This document shows positions 11,774 to 21,759 of a DNA stretch of 64,000 nucleotides, one piece after another. The translations under genes were made by a program, and so were the position numbers. The notes below the pieces were generated by a model. It was not told the DNA's origin. It saw only the letters and a list, made by a program, of their open reading frames with translations, and did not search any database. This stretch comes from Nephrocerus scutellatus. Taxonomy: Eukaryota > Arthropoda > Insecta > Diptera > Pipunculidae. The stretch covers positions 76,928,816-76,992,815 of the forward strand of contig OX352764.1 in assembly GCA_947095585.1 (NCBI GenBank), given 5' to 3'. How positions within the stretch are numbered: position 1 is the stretch's first letter; each line of letters opens with the position of its first letter.

Positions 11774-12228
11774 TTAATGGTACATATGTAAATACCATGC
11801 CCATTCTTTTGTGTTAAGGAACTCTAAGCTTGCTGCGTTTGAGATGAAATTGTTGTGATTGGAAGGACGAATTAGAAGCCAATAAAACTGCAATAGAAGA
11901 GCGCTAAAAAAAGCAACCACGATAAGAATTAGTGGAGATATCGAATCCGAGCTGAAAAGCCAAAAATAAGAACAATAATGGCAAAGTTTCTAAATTCTAC
12001 CGCCTTTCACTGTTAAATTATTTTTCTTTTAAAAATCAAAAGCAGAGAGATCAGTTCCCCAACTAAATTGCAATTTTTTAGTGATGTTGAACTGTTGACA
12101 ACTTTTGAAGTTTCCAATTTTTTTCGGTATGGGCCTTATTTGTCTTACTTTTAAACTCATTGGGAATTTATTTAATTAACTTCAATAAACCCTTTTATTA
12201 CTTACTGTTTGTAAAATATGGCAGACAT
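11774..12228 (-). CDS. Candidate spliced small membrane protein (about 66 aa)
   Basis: Two exons on the minus strand join in frame. Exon 1 (12228-12206) runs from ATG for seven codons plus two bases and ends at a strong donor, GTAAGT. Exon 2 begins at 11951, after a pyrimidine-rich acceptor ending GGCTTTTCAG. The intron is 254 bases. The joined product starts MSAIFYK, has one clear hydrophobic segment (ISPLILIVVAFFSALLLQFY, about residues 11-30), then a short polar tail, and stops at 11774. An alternative donor at 11796/11795 could lead to a further exon after the acceptor TTCTATTTCCAG at about 11691, or after GTGCAG further on. A membrane location is inferred from the hydrophobic segment. 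I do not recognise the family. Confidence 0.3.
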
Positions 12229-14345
12229 TGACAAGACGATATTTACACTTAATCAGTTTATACTTTTCAGGGTTGTTATCATATTTTCCACTTGAAAAAA
12301 AAACACTCAAACACAATAATCCACTACAACAATTCAAATATTTACTTTCGAATATTGTCGCCTTAATCGACGACAGCGGTCTGTGATCTTAGCCATAAGT
12401 TGTGTGCTGAGTAAATCGGCTTAAGCCTGACGCCTCACAATATCTTGCACTCGTCATCGTACTATCCATTATTCCAAAGTCGGACTGCGATGCGGTCATC
12501 ACTGAAGTTAAATCCAGTGAATTCCATTTGTTTAAGTAATAAACAAACTTTATGTATTCCCATTTCCACCGACTACCGTACTGTATATCAGAGGTTAATA
12601 AATCAATTAAATCAAAATGTCATAGAGTTGTCAAACAGTAGCTAAATTCCATATGCGTCTGATTGACGACTGATCGGTCCCTCCTCTACCTGAGCGCTGG
12701 TGGGATTAAGTCGAGACGGTCATTCTGTAATCATTTCAATGAAATCATGCGAGGAGACATTCAATTTCAGGCACCAAGGAAATTTTATCAACCGTCTGCG
12801 ACTGATGTTGGGAGATCAACTCCGCGATGACCGATGAGCGGTGATGTCCAATTCGTCGCTATCATTTTTGTTAATAATTCCAATACCTGGCGGTATAGTG
12901 GACTTGGCGCCACTGTGAGTATACAGGGGTGACGGTTGGCGACCGGACAGTAGTTGGCGTCGTCTCATCGATACTGGTAAAATATGGTAGACCCCATGCA
13001 TTTACAATTGTGGATCCACTTGAAGAATGATTGGTTAAAAATTGCCACTTTCAATCAATTGAAGATATCTTGATAAATTGCAAAAACATACCCATGTTTA
13101 GCTGCTGTCTTTTTATGTGTGTGGGGAAAACTATTTTTTTTAATTGATGCATCATCGATGTGTACAGGATTTTACATTATTTTACTGATCAGGTCATTCT
13201 TGAAATTCAGGTCTTGTGTATTTGTTTACCATATCTCTTAAAGTCGCTTTTTACCAATGAAATGCATCGGAAATTTGACACTGTCCGCCAGTCCAATCTG
13301 AATACATATGAACTGGAAGACAAAGCAAATAGTCGGACATATAGACTGGAGAAAGAACATGTCTAATCCAATAAGACATCAAGTGGTGTTTGGAAATTCT
13401 TTACATGACACAAAAAACATTCAGTTGAAATTGATGGATCGATCGATGAGGAGAACATAGTTCCCATTATTCCTCCCGTTCAATGAATATAATAAATCTA
13501 AAGAACTCACAAAACGATCGACATCGAGATATGATATCTGGTATTTTTTGGCGCCTAATTGAGTTAGGTTGATGGTGTGTAAAAGTATTAAGTTAACAAG
13601 TAACGGTCAAATTGAATAAACAGATATGCAATCAATCGATCAATATTTCATATATTATTAATAGGATATGCCATGAGCAAATAGTTCCACTATAATCAGT
13701 CTTATTGTTTGCTCTGGCGACAGACTATTGCCACTTTATTACGTACACCTTGTCTGGGTCTGTTTAATTTTTTATTTAATATTTGTTTTTTTTTTTGTTG
13801 TTGCCTCTAAGGAAGTTGAATATGTGTGCTTGTTAACGATAAATATCGGTGTTTGTTTTTAGCAAAGATCCAAATGGAAGAAACAGAAGGGGACTTTTGA
13901 ACCTATCCAACATTTCAAATATGAAGAAAATGTAAACATCAACAATCAACAACGGGTGCAGTTCTGGCCTCTCTCGTCTAAGCAGGAGAGCAGAACCCGC
14001 TGAACTCTGGTGAATACAGAAAAACAAACGATCTGGATGAAAGCTTCCTATATAGCTCTTGCGTTTCTATCAACGATGTCAATATCGTAGGATTGTTGCT
14101 TTCTCCGTTAGACTAAAGTCCGGGATCACTTTCTCCACCGGCAGATTGCAGGCCAGTCCAATCCCCTATATATGTTGATTTGGCTTGATATCGGATATCG
14201 AAAGTTGTAAAGTGCGAAACATTATAAGATTTATAAAAAACTCAAAATGGATTCTATGAAAGGGAAAAGGTAAGAACGCCGCGTAGTACCACATTAGATG
14301 TGAAATTTGTCCTAAATTTTTTTTTTTTTTAATTTAGTGTATAAG
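12229..14345. other. No recognisable gene
   Basis: About 2.1 kb of AT-rich, apparently single-copy sequence. Open frames of 60-68 codons at 12445-12645, 12816-13001, 13160-13366 and 13833-14027 have no recognisable domains. The part next to 12228 could hold the 5' UTR or promoter of the small-ORF candidate. No clear TATA or initiator could be fixed by eye. Confidence 0.4.
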
Positions 14346-14349
14346 GAAA

Positions 14350-14506
14350 GCATGGCTTAGTGGTTAGTGAACTATCTAGCGGGAGGTTCAAATTTCAAAT
14401 CCCACAAAAAAATCGAAAAGCTTTTTCGCGACCCTACCACTCGCGAATATCTGACGAACGTTCGAGAGCAATAACTGTCATGAGAAAGCTTCTTAATTCC
14501 ATCTTT
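14350..14506 (+). mobile_element. SINE-G copy, plus strand, 5' half
   Basis: Begins GCATGGCTTAGTGGTTAGTG with the A-box-like segment, then GCGGGAGGTTCAAATTTCAA for the B-box region, then CACTCGCGAATATCTGACGA and GAGAAAGCTTCTTAATTCC, the same block order as the other copies. The body stops after the AAGCTTCT block. It is more diverged than the 31991-32267 and 52475-52761 copies. Confidence 0.7.
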
Positions 14507-14727
14507 ATTTCTGTTTTTAGTTTACATTGCATTTAAACGCATGTCTTATTACATTTGTTGAAATGTTAAACATCAAGAAACTATTTAGAAGATTTACTTA
14601 TCTTTTTATTTTTGTCAATGACTTCTCTAACCTAAAAAATAAGGGCTATGTGAAATTTGCATGAAGAATTTTGTATCTGAATTAAAAGTATAGTTTGTGT
14701 TTTTACAAAAGTAGTCTAACAGGCGAG

Positions 14728-15760
14728 GGTCAGTATTAGGCGACAAAAAAAACCCATAAAAATTAAAATTTTCATGTAAATTCTCTAATTATAGAGCCCC
14801 TTTTTTGCAAAAACTATTCTCACCGGAGATACACATGTGTAAAAAAAAATTTTCCAAAAATTTCGGTCTATCGGAGATACACATATGTTTAAAATTTAAA
14901 GTAAATCGGGCTAATTTTTAAAAAAATTATACGGGCACACCTTGGGGCCCATTCACTCAAAAAATGTCTAAAAAGTTTTGTGCATCGGAGATACACATGT
15001 GTATAAAATTTTACCAAAATCTCTAAATTCTTATTTTAAATTTGTATGAGGCCCCATGACCACAGGGCCAGGCGTCTGTAAAATTTTTACAATAGGTGTT
15101 GTCCATCGGAGATACACACGTGTATAAAGTTTGAAGAAAGTCGGGTTAATTTTTTTAAAAAATTTGTTGGGCCCTCATGACCCTGTGTTCTCCAAGTTTT
15201 TTACAAAAGTTGTTGTCTATAGGAGATACACGCGTTTATAAAATATGGAGAAAATCGGGTTAATTTTTTAATTTTTTGTGGCCCCACGACCCCACGACCC
15301 CGGGGTATCCAAAATTTTTACAAAAAATTTTGTCTATCGGAGATACACATTGTGTATAAAGTTTGAAGAAAATCGGGTTAATTTTTTTTTAAAAAAATTA
15401 TTCATCGGAAATACACATGTGTATAAAATTTCAAGAATTTTTTTTTTTTAAATGTTTAAGGGGCCCCACGACCCTGGGGCCCTGGGTCCCCAAAATTTTT
15501 ACAAAAAGTGTTGTCCATGAAGATACACTTGTATATAAAATTTGAATTAATTAATTTAAACAAAATTTATGGTGCCACACGACCCTGTGACCCGTGGTCT
15601 CCAAAATTTTTACAAAAAGTGTTTTCCATCTGAGAAACACATTTGTATACAATTTAAAGAAAATAGGGTAAATTTTGTAAAATATTTGTATAGAAGCCCC
15701 CGGCACCAAGGTCCGAGGTGCCCCAAGTTTTAATAGAAAGAATTGTCACTGATTTCGTGA
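14728..15760 (+). repeat. Repeat D array: about nine ~115-bp units
   Basis: Opens with the family's 5' block (ACCCATAAAAATTAAAATTT, then CATGTAAATTCTCTAATTA) and then carries about nine imperfect tandem units. Each unit has ATCGGAGATACACATGTGTA, then an AAATCGGGTTAAT block, then a GC-rich GGGGCCCCACGACCC-type block, then AAATTTTTACAAAAAGTGTT. Unit starts at about 14871, 14985, 15106, 15220, 15337, 15405, 15518 and 15629 give spacings of 111-121 bases, except one short 68-base unit lacking the GC block. The array ends near the TTTTAATAGAAAG block. It is non-coding. Related partial copies are listed at six other places. Confidence 0.85.
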
Positions 15761-15954
15761 GAGGATTTTAAATATTTATCAAGGAGACCTAAAAATGGCG
15801 TGAGATTTAAAAGGTTCTCTTCTAGTCACTGATTTCATATTTGTGTTGAAGTAACGAAGCTCTCCATGGAGATTAAAGTTTAGTTTTATAGCGTCATAGT
15901 AATATTGAATTTTAGTAATGCCGCTGTCTCTTGCGATTACACTGCCTAGATGAT

Positions 15955-16140
15955 GAACGATAGTTATATGGAATGATTTGCCTGATTCTGTGTTTCCGCA
16001 TTTTTATGATCTGCAGTCGTTTAAGACACGCGTGCATAGACATATCATCTTTTCCTCTCCCTAATTTTCTAACGCCCACGCTGTGCTAAGCATTATAAGG
16101 GTGCAAACCCCTTTAGCGTGTGTACATTATAAAAAAAACG
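15955..16140 (+). mobile_element. LINE-C-like 3' end fragment
   Basis: Translates with frameshifts to the carboxy-terminal block seen in LINE-C copies (IWNDLPDSVFPHFYDLQSF, compared with LMWNALPSSVFPHHYDPQTF at 38458-38517), followed by an AT-rich 3' UTR ending in a short A-run near 16130-16138. The UTR matches the minus-strand sequence at 50884-51000, so at least two copies of this 3' end exist. It is probably a sister subfamily of LINE-C. Confidence 0.65.
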
Positions 16141-17987
16141 GTTCGGTTGCTTATAGAGCTATTGAGGACAAAGACTCGTTGTATGGATATGGAACTTGTG
16201 TCGTATGCAAAAATAACTCGCTCAGTCTCAGCAGACTGAGATGTGAAACGCCGGTGTAAAAGGTACAGACACTGAAAATTTCCAATAAACAAATTGCTAT
16301 GCAAAACCTTCGTCTTATTTCGTTATCTCAGTCCCTGCTTAACAATTGCAAAAATGTGTTTACTGAACGAGAACGGAGAAGAAACTGTAATTAATAGAGC
16401 AATTGTTGAACACAACTATCATTTTGGAGTCATGAACAGGGCCAGGCCATGGGAGATGCATGCTAGTAAGCGTTTTACATCCATTACATGTCGCTTGCAC
16501 GTTAATTGAATGAAAACCTAGATGGTAGGTAGATGAGAACATAACTTTGATATCTAAGAATACAACTACAAATATTTACACTTTACGACTCTCTAAGTTA
16601 ACGATTAATATTTTTGTTTACATACTCTAACGTCTAAACTAAGCTAATTCATTAGCCTTTAATACACTTGGCCTAAATTAATAACATCCATAGTTTTAGC
16701 CACACAAAAACCTACTTAAGAACGTTCTACAGATAAACATCATCTTAAGTTAAAGAGAAACAGAAAAAAGTGGAATAATGTACTTTATTGTCGCATAATA
16801 ATTTATCATTCTACACGATTTAGTTGATGTACAATTTCATGAAGCTCGCCAATTATAAATAAATCATATAAATCACTTCTTACAAAGCATAAAGTCGGCG
16901 TACTTCCTAAGGGGACATCGCAAAGTAAGTCCTTAATAAAACAGCGATTCCAAGCAGAAGAAATACTCCTCCTGACACCGCTCTAGGGTATAGCCGTCCA
17001 TCGCCACAGTTGCGCAGTAAGAGACCAATGAAATAGCCAAATGGATAATGGCAAAACAAATTTTTAATTTATGCTCACCAGAAAGCGCTCAGCTTGTGGT
17101 CGAAAGGGTGAGTGGGCCAATTGCGAGTAGTGTGATTTAGATTCGGCGCGTTGGACGTGCAGAGGTTCCTGTGGCGTTTATGAGCAATAAATATCTTCAA
17201 GCTGTGCCTTTGTGAAAAATGAGTCTTGCAAATCAACATAAAGAAGGGCGTACCAAACGAGGAGTTCATTCGCTCTTACTGTTGCAGTTGTGTTTGGCAA
17301 TATGAAAATATGTACTAAGTGCATGGCGATTGTTAGCAAATTATCGAGAACACACAGTAAAATGGAATGTTTTCTTCTTTTGGATAAGGTGGCCAATTTG
17401 AACTTCCTCATTATTCGATTTGTAGCCCCTATTGAATTGCACTTACTCGTGCAAAAGCACTGGGGTTTTTTTCTGTTTTCTTCTTAAATAATAATTTTTA
17501 ATTCCTACGTTAAATAGTAAAGAATGCTTTATTGGAACGTGCATGTAAAAAAGGAAAACGCTCCAAAAAATAAAAACAAAATTTACTTTTTCTCAGCTCT
17601 TGAGTCTTTATAATGTTTTGGAGTGGACCTACTAAATTGTTCTACGCTTATTGGTGACAGCATAGTGTGCTCGTCGGCCCAATTATTGTTAAAGTGCTTT
17701 CACATTTGATAAAATTTTATGAAAATAAAGAAGAGAGTTTTAAAAGGGTAGTTAAATAAATCATATATTAAGTAGAACAAACAATATGTGTAGGGAAATT
17801 AGGATCGTTCGAAATATAAAAGGGACCTCGATCAAAGAATAAAATCAGAATTAATTGAACAGCGTCCTTCGCCATTTACAAAGGCGCTCTCACCTCTTGC
17901 CATATAAGAAAATAAATATAGTTCGAGGGTATATGCCAGACTGTTCGGGTAACACCAAAACCACAGTAGGATATCTGTATTTAGACC
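16141..17987. other. No recognisable gene
   Basis: About 1.85 kb. Several 60-77-codon frames on both strands (for example 17178-17411 minus, hydrophobic) show no recognisable family. Hydrophobic reading frames at about 16920-17090 on the minus strand are open in more than one frame and lack a convincing acceptor, so none is called. Confidence 0.4.
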
Positions 17988-18145
17988 ACTGCAAGCCACA
18001 CGAGTATAGGACTGCATTGGCACCTCGGTACGTTCCTATGAATTTATCAGATTTGAGTTCTGACGGAGAACCATCAACATGTGGTCTATCTAATTGTAAG
18101 TGGCTCCATCACAGGATACCGAGGTGGCTTTGTGGATATTCTAAT
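17988..18145 (-). mobile_element. RTE-F endonuclease fragment
   Basis: On the minus strand, AATATCCACAAAGCCACCTC is followed by GATGGAGCCACTTACAATTA and AGGAACGTACCGAGGTGCC. The same three blocks occur in the same order in the endonuclease part of the RTE-F copies at 53165-53270 and 55040-55165. Only about 150 bases survive and the frame is broken. Confidence 0.7.
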
Positions 18146-18935
18146 TTAATCTAGAAACTTCTTGCAATACCTCAACCTCAACCTCTAAGACGGAGTTTTA
18201 CATCATAGGAGGGGGCATATGCTTGACATTCTTGTTCTACTAATAACAACAATTCTTCCGGGATGTTTATGAAATCGAAGTTAATCGAGTCGGTTGATAA
18301 ACGACTAACATTTGTATTAAAAAGTAGCATCTTGGATAGATATTTTGTTAAAATAACGAGATAACCAACATCTTGAAGCTCTGTTAGTAAAACCAACTCC
18401 CACCTTCACGTGGTGTAATTTGAGAATTTCTTTGAAAACTGCTGACAGACTGTGGCCAAGCAAACTGTAACCGTAAAAATATACAGAGCTCTAAAACAAA
18501 ATAAACTGCCTCGAATAACAACAGTTAATTCACGAGTTTTGGCTATCGACAACGAATACCGATAGGAAACATGATCGTAAAGACCTTTCTTTATTTAGTA
18601 TGTGAAGATTCTGCTTACAAAATATTCCTCCAACTCTTGATACGGACAGAACGATCGGCCACCAATTCCTGGTAGCCATCCATAGGCAGACACAAATCAA
18701 TATTTTTGGTTATATTTCGTTTGAGAACTAACTAAGGTAGTGCACCAAGTTCATTCATTTTACTTCGGTAGATTATGAGCAGGTCTTCATGGGTTAAACA
18801 CCATAACGGGTTTTTTTCATTCGTTTGAATACATAAGAATAAGCTACCCGAGAACGTTATTTGCGTCCCATATAACTGAGGGAGCCGAATAATTCACATT
18901 CATTGGCATTTAGTCGAGCTGTTTTTTGAATTCTG
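18146..18935. other. No recognisable gene
   Basis: About 0.8 kb of AT-rich sequence. A short CAACCTCAACCTC run near 18172-18185 resembles LINE 3' tails but no adjoining element could be recognised. Confidence 0.35.
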
Positions 18936-19268
18936 AGGATTAGCTGTAATAAACGTGTAATTCTGACTTTTTTAAGAAACCATTCCTCGTCCAAGGCATT
19001 TCTTAATAACTTGCTTTTATGACAGTTTTGGGAAGGATTACTACTTTGCAGTTCGAACTTTATGCAGTGAGCGTACGTTAAAAGGGAAAATGTAGAAATT
19101 CTCCGAGCCCCTATAAGGATCAGCTGTAATAAACGTGTATGCTGACTTTTCTAAAAAACCATTCCTCATCCAAGGCATTTTTCAAATTCTTTGACAGTTT
19201 TGGAAATGATTACTACTTTGCAGTTCGAACTCTATGCAGTGAGCGTACGTTATAAAGGAAAATGTATA
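18936..19268 (+). repeat. Direct repeat, two copies, 180-bp period
   Basis: Copy 1 begins at 18936 (AGGATTAGCTGTAATAAACG) and copy 2 at 19116 (AGGATCAGCTGTAATAAACG). Both continue through CATTCCTC(G/A)TCCAAGGCAT, a GACAGTTTTGG block, then TACTACTTTGCAGTTCGAAC and GCAGTGAGCGTACGTTA. Each copy is about 155 bases with short unlike spacers. It ends about 30 bases before the putative 5' LTR segment, so it may be flanking duplication or part of an older element. Confidence 0.75.
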
Positions 19269-19299
19269 TATCTATATTTTTTCGTTAGTCAAAAAATAT

Positions 19300-19370
19300 T
19301 GCAACGAAAAGTAGTTAGTAGTAGATTAAAAGGAATAAGGAATAATTTAGAATTAAGAAACTTTGTAAAT
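19300..19370 (+). repeat. Putative 5' LTR remnant of gypsy-like element
   Basis: About 70 bases starting TGCAACGAAAAGTAGTTAG and ending TTAAGAAACTTTGTAAAT. A close match (TGTTACGAAAAGTAGTTATT to ATTAAGAAATTTTGTAAAT) is at 23863-23929, downstream of the same element's pol remnant. The two therefore look like the starts of a pair of long terminal repeats. After this block the copies diverge, so the 5' LTR is probably internally deleted. Confidence 0.5.
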
Positions 19371-19500
19371 TGTCATTGTTAACAGCGCATAGCGCCATCA
19401 GTAGACTAATAGAATACTAAGAATAATAAAGATAAATAAATAAACTAATAAGAAAGAATAAAAAGAATAATAGTTTTTGCAACAAGTTTTAAAAGCGAAA

Positions 19501-20440
19501 ATGGAGAAAGCTGGTGGAGTGTTACATGAGCAAAAATTGTCTACTGCGGAAGAAAAGGGCGGTGTATTAACCAAGGAAGCGATGATGAAAGCTTTAACAG
19601 AATTTATGCAGCAACTAAGTGACAAGTTGGATCAGCAAATGCAAATGATGGTCGATACTTTGGTCAAAGCCAAGATCGGGCGCAGTACCAGTACCAGTGT
19701 CATTCCAGAATCTTCTAGAATCCAGAAAAGCATTTTGAAACCTCCTACGTTTGATGGTGACACTGAATTTAAAAATGTCAAAGCTCAGTTCAAGGCTGCG
19801 GTACGTTATAACGGATGGGCTGCTGAAGAACAACTTAAAGCTCTAATACTGGCGTTGTGAGGCAATGCAGCAGATGTGCTACAGATGATTCCAGATGCAG
19901 AGATGAGTTTCAAAGAAGAGTTGGATTTGGCATAATAAAGCTGCTCAATAAGAGACAACATCAAGGAGAAAGTCTTTAAGATCTAGAACGGGAAATAACG
20001 AAGCAGGCGCGACGAGCGTAGGTATTGCGGTAATCCAGCAGCTATACTAGACGAAACAGTCAAATTAAAGTTTCATTTGAGGACATCATCGAGAGAAAAA
20101 ACGATGTCATTGGCATTGGAGTACGAAGCAGCTAAAGCGAGTGTCTCTTTGGATTCTGATAGGCTACGCAATCTGGAAACTGAAGAAATCACACAACTGG
20201 AAGCACTCATTGATGAGAAGGTCAGAAAATCAAAAACTGGACGCTTCCAGAACGACAGGAATTCCACATCTAATTCTTTTCAAAAGTGTTTTAGATATCA
20301 AAAACCAGGCAATTTTATTCGGGAAGTAAGGAACAAATCACTGGAAACATGATGAGACAGCCTGTGAATGGTGTCAATAATCTGGAAACATTACAGCGGA
20401 TAGATGCACAACATTTGAATAAGAAGGAGAGACAATAGAA
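19501..20440 (+). pseudogene. Gag remnant of Ty3/gypsy-type retrotransposon
   Basis: Structural Gag protein remnant. From the ATG at 19501 an open frame of 119 codons contains the PPTFDGD motif near residue 80 and FKAAVRYNGW shortly after, typical of insect gypsy-type Gag, and ends at a TGA at 19858-19860. The same protein continues after this stop (GNAADVLQMIP), stops again near 19935, and reappears at 20077-20352 (EYEAAKASVSLDSD). The nucleocapsid zinc knuckle is at about 20288-20330: the CX2CX4HX4C spacing is exact, but only the first cysteine remains, the others reading Y, N and V. The gene cannot produce a working Gag. Confidence 0.75.
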
Positions 20441-20469
20441 TATCCCAGGGTTACAATACGCAGTACAAA

Positions 20470-21440
20470 TACATTTTTATTTTAGATTCCAGATCAAACG
20501 TTAGTCCTGAAATAGTGTCTGGAGAGCAACTGAAAATGGTGCATGACTACACGTTTAGAACAGCTATAGGAGAAGCATTAGAAGACCGGACAACCACAAA
20601 TGTTCAGTTATTTCACGAATCACGGTCCAGCAGATGAAGGATCATTTGACAAATGAGCAGCTATGGGAAGAACAAGAGCAGAATGATTCAATTGCTCCAG
20701 TACTTCGATGGATGGAGCAAGGAAAAAGACCGCAGTATCTTGAGATTGTACCAGCAAGTTCTATAGTAAAAAGTCACTGGGCTCACTGGCATTAAGCTAA
20801 GATGGACTACTGGTAAGGCAATGAGAATCTGCCTATGGTCGGTGTACCAAATGAAAGGTAGCGTTACCAACGAGTTTGTTGAACAAGGTTCTTTACAGAA
20901 CACATCAGGAGAACATTTGGGAATTAAGAGGACACTGGATAATTTAAGAAATTTATTCTTTTGGGTCAATTTTCGCAGAGATTTTTAAAACTGGTGCCGA
21001 ACGTGTCAAAAATGTGCTGCTGGAAGAGTACGGCAACAAAAAACTAGAGGGAAAACGCATCAACGCAAGGTTGTACCGCCAATAATTGGGCAAGATGCAA
21101 AGGGATCAAAAAAATTGCAAAAACCTAGAATGATCAATGTCCATACAACAGTAAAGAACAACATCATGAATGGTAATGAAGGGATGAAAACACGGAATCA
21201 CCTACGTGCTAACCATGGAAAAGTTCCGGATGGAGATTTCGTTTGGCTGTAAAATCCCAAGACAAGACATGGAAAATCACAGAAACTACAGAAAAGTTGG
21301 GAAGATCCCTTAAAGAGAAACAACGACGCAGTTTATCGGATTGAACAAAAGCTTAGATGTAAAAAGGAAGTTGTACACATCAACAGATTGACAAGGTACA
21401 ACATAAGAGGGAGTGCTGAATATGTTCGGGATGAACAGAA
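20470..21440 (+). pseudogene. Pol remnant: protease and integrase ends, RT deleted
   Basis: A protease-like start (LDSRSN in the active-site position) lies at about 20485. At about 20636 the sequence jumps directly to the linker before integrase (SIAPVLRWMEQGKRP near 20690), so RT and RNase H have been lost. The integrase zinc-binding region follows near 20900-21020 (HLGIKRT, then CRTCQKC after an in-frame stop). The catalytic core is missing. A carboxy-terminal block with VVHINRLTRY near 21370-21400 precedes the end of pol at about 21441. Many stops are present. This is a dead, internally deleted copy, with the element's LTR pair bracketing it. Confidence 0.7.
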
Positions 21441-21465
21441 TTAAGATGGGGATAATGCAACGAAA

Positions 21466-21757
21466 GGGGCGCCGGGGATCAGTGGAAAAGCGCATAGCTA
21501 CTGAGCAGAGACTCGAGGTTTGAATCCCAGTAACACCAAAATATATTTTACGGTGTCCCACCTCTCGCGAATGGGTGACAAATGTTCCGAAAGTAATAAC
21601 TTGTCACGGAAAGCTTCTAAATTCACCGTTCGGATCCGGCCTTAAATTGTAGGACCCTTCTATTTGTTTCCAAAAAATATACACGCACAACACAAATGGT
21701 CGCTAGGCCTTGGACCACAACGGTCTGTCGCGCCGAATATTATTAATATTACGACAG
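21466..21757 (+). mobile_element. SINE-G copy, near full length, plus strand
   Basis: Head GGCGCCGGGGATCAGTGGAA (A-box position), then GAGGTTTGAATCCCAGTAAC (B-box), then the full body: CACGGTGTCCCACC-type block, CGCGAATGGGTGACAAATG, GGAAAGCTTCTAAATTCACC, CCGGCCTTAAATTGTAGGAC, ACACAAATGGTCGC, GGTCTGTCGCGCCG, and a 3' tail of ATTATTAATATTAC. It lies within the first bases of the gypsy-like 3' LTR and is followed at once by RTE-F. It is one of the best copies for defining the family. Confidence 0.85.
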
Positions 21758-21759
21758 AC

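Noticed and set aside
14740..15760. CRISPR-like array
   Set aside because: Units are imperfect over their whole length, without constant repeats and unique spacers, and the context is a eukaryotic transposon-rich genome.
16920..17090. Hydrophobic membrane-protein-like exon on the minus strand
   Set aside because: Two different frames are open here with similar length, and no acceptor site fits the start of either.
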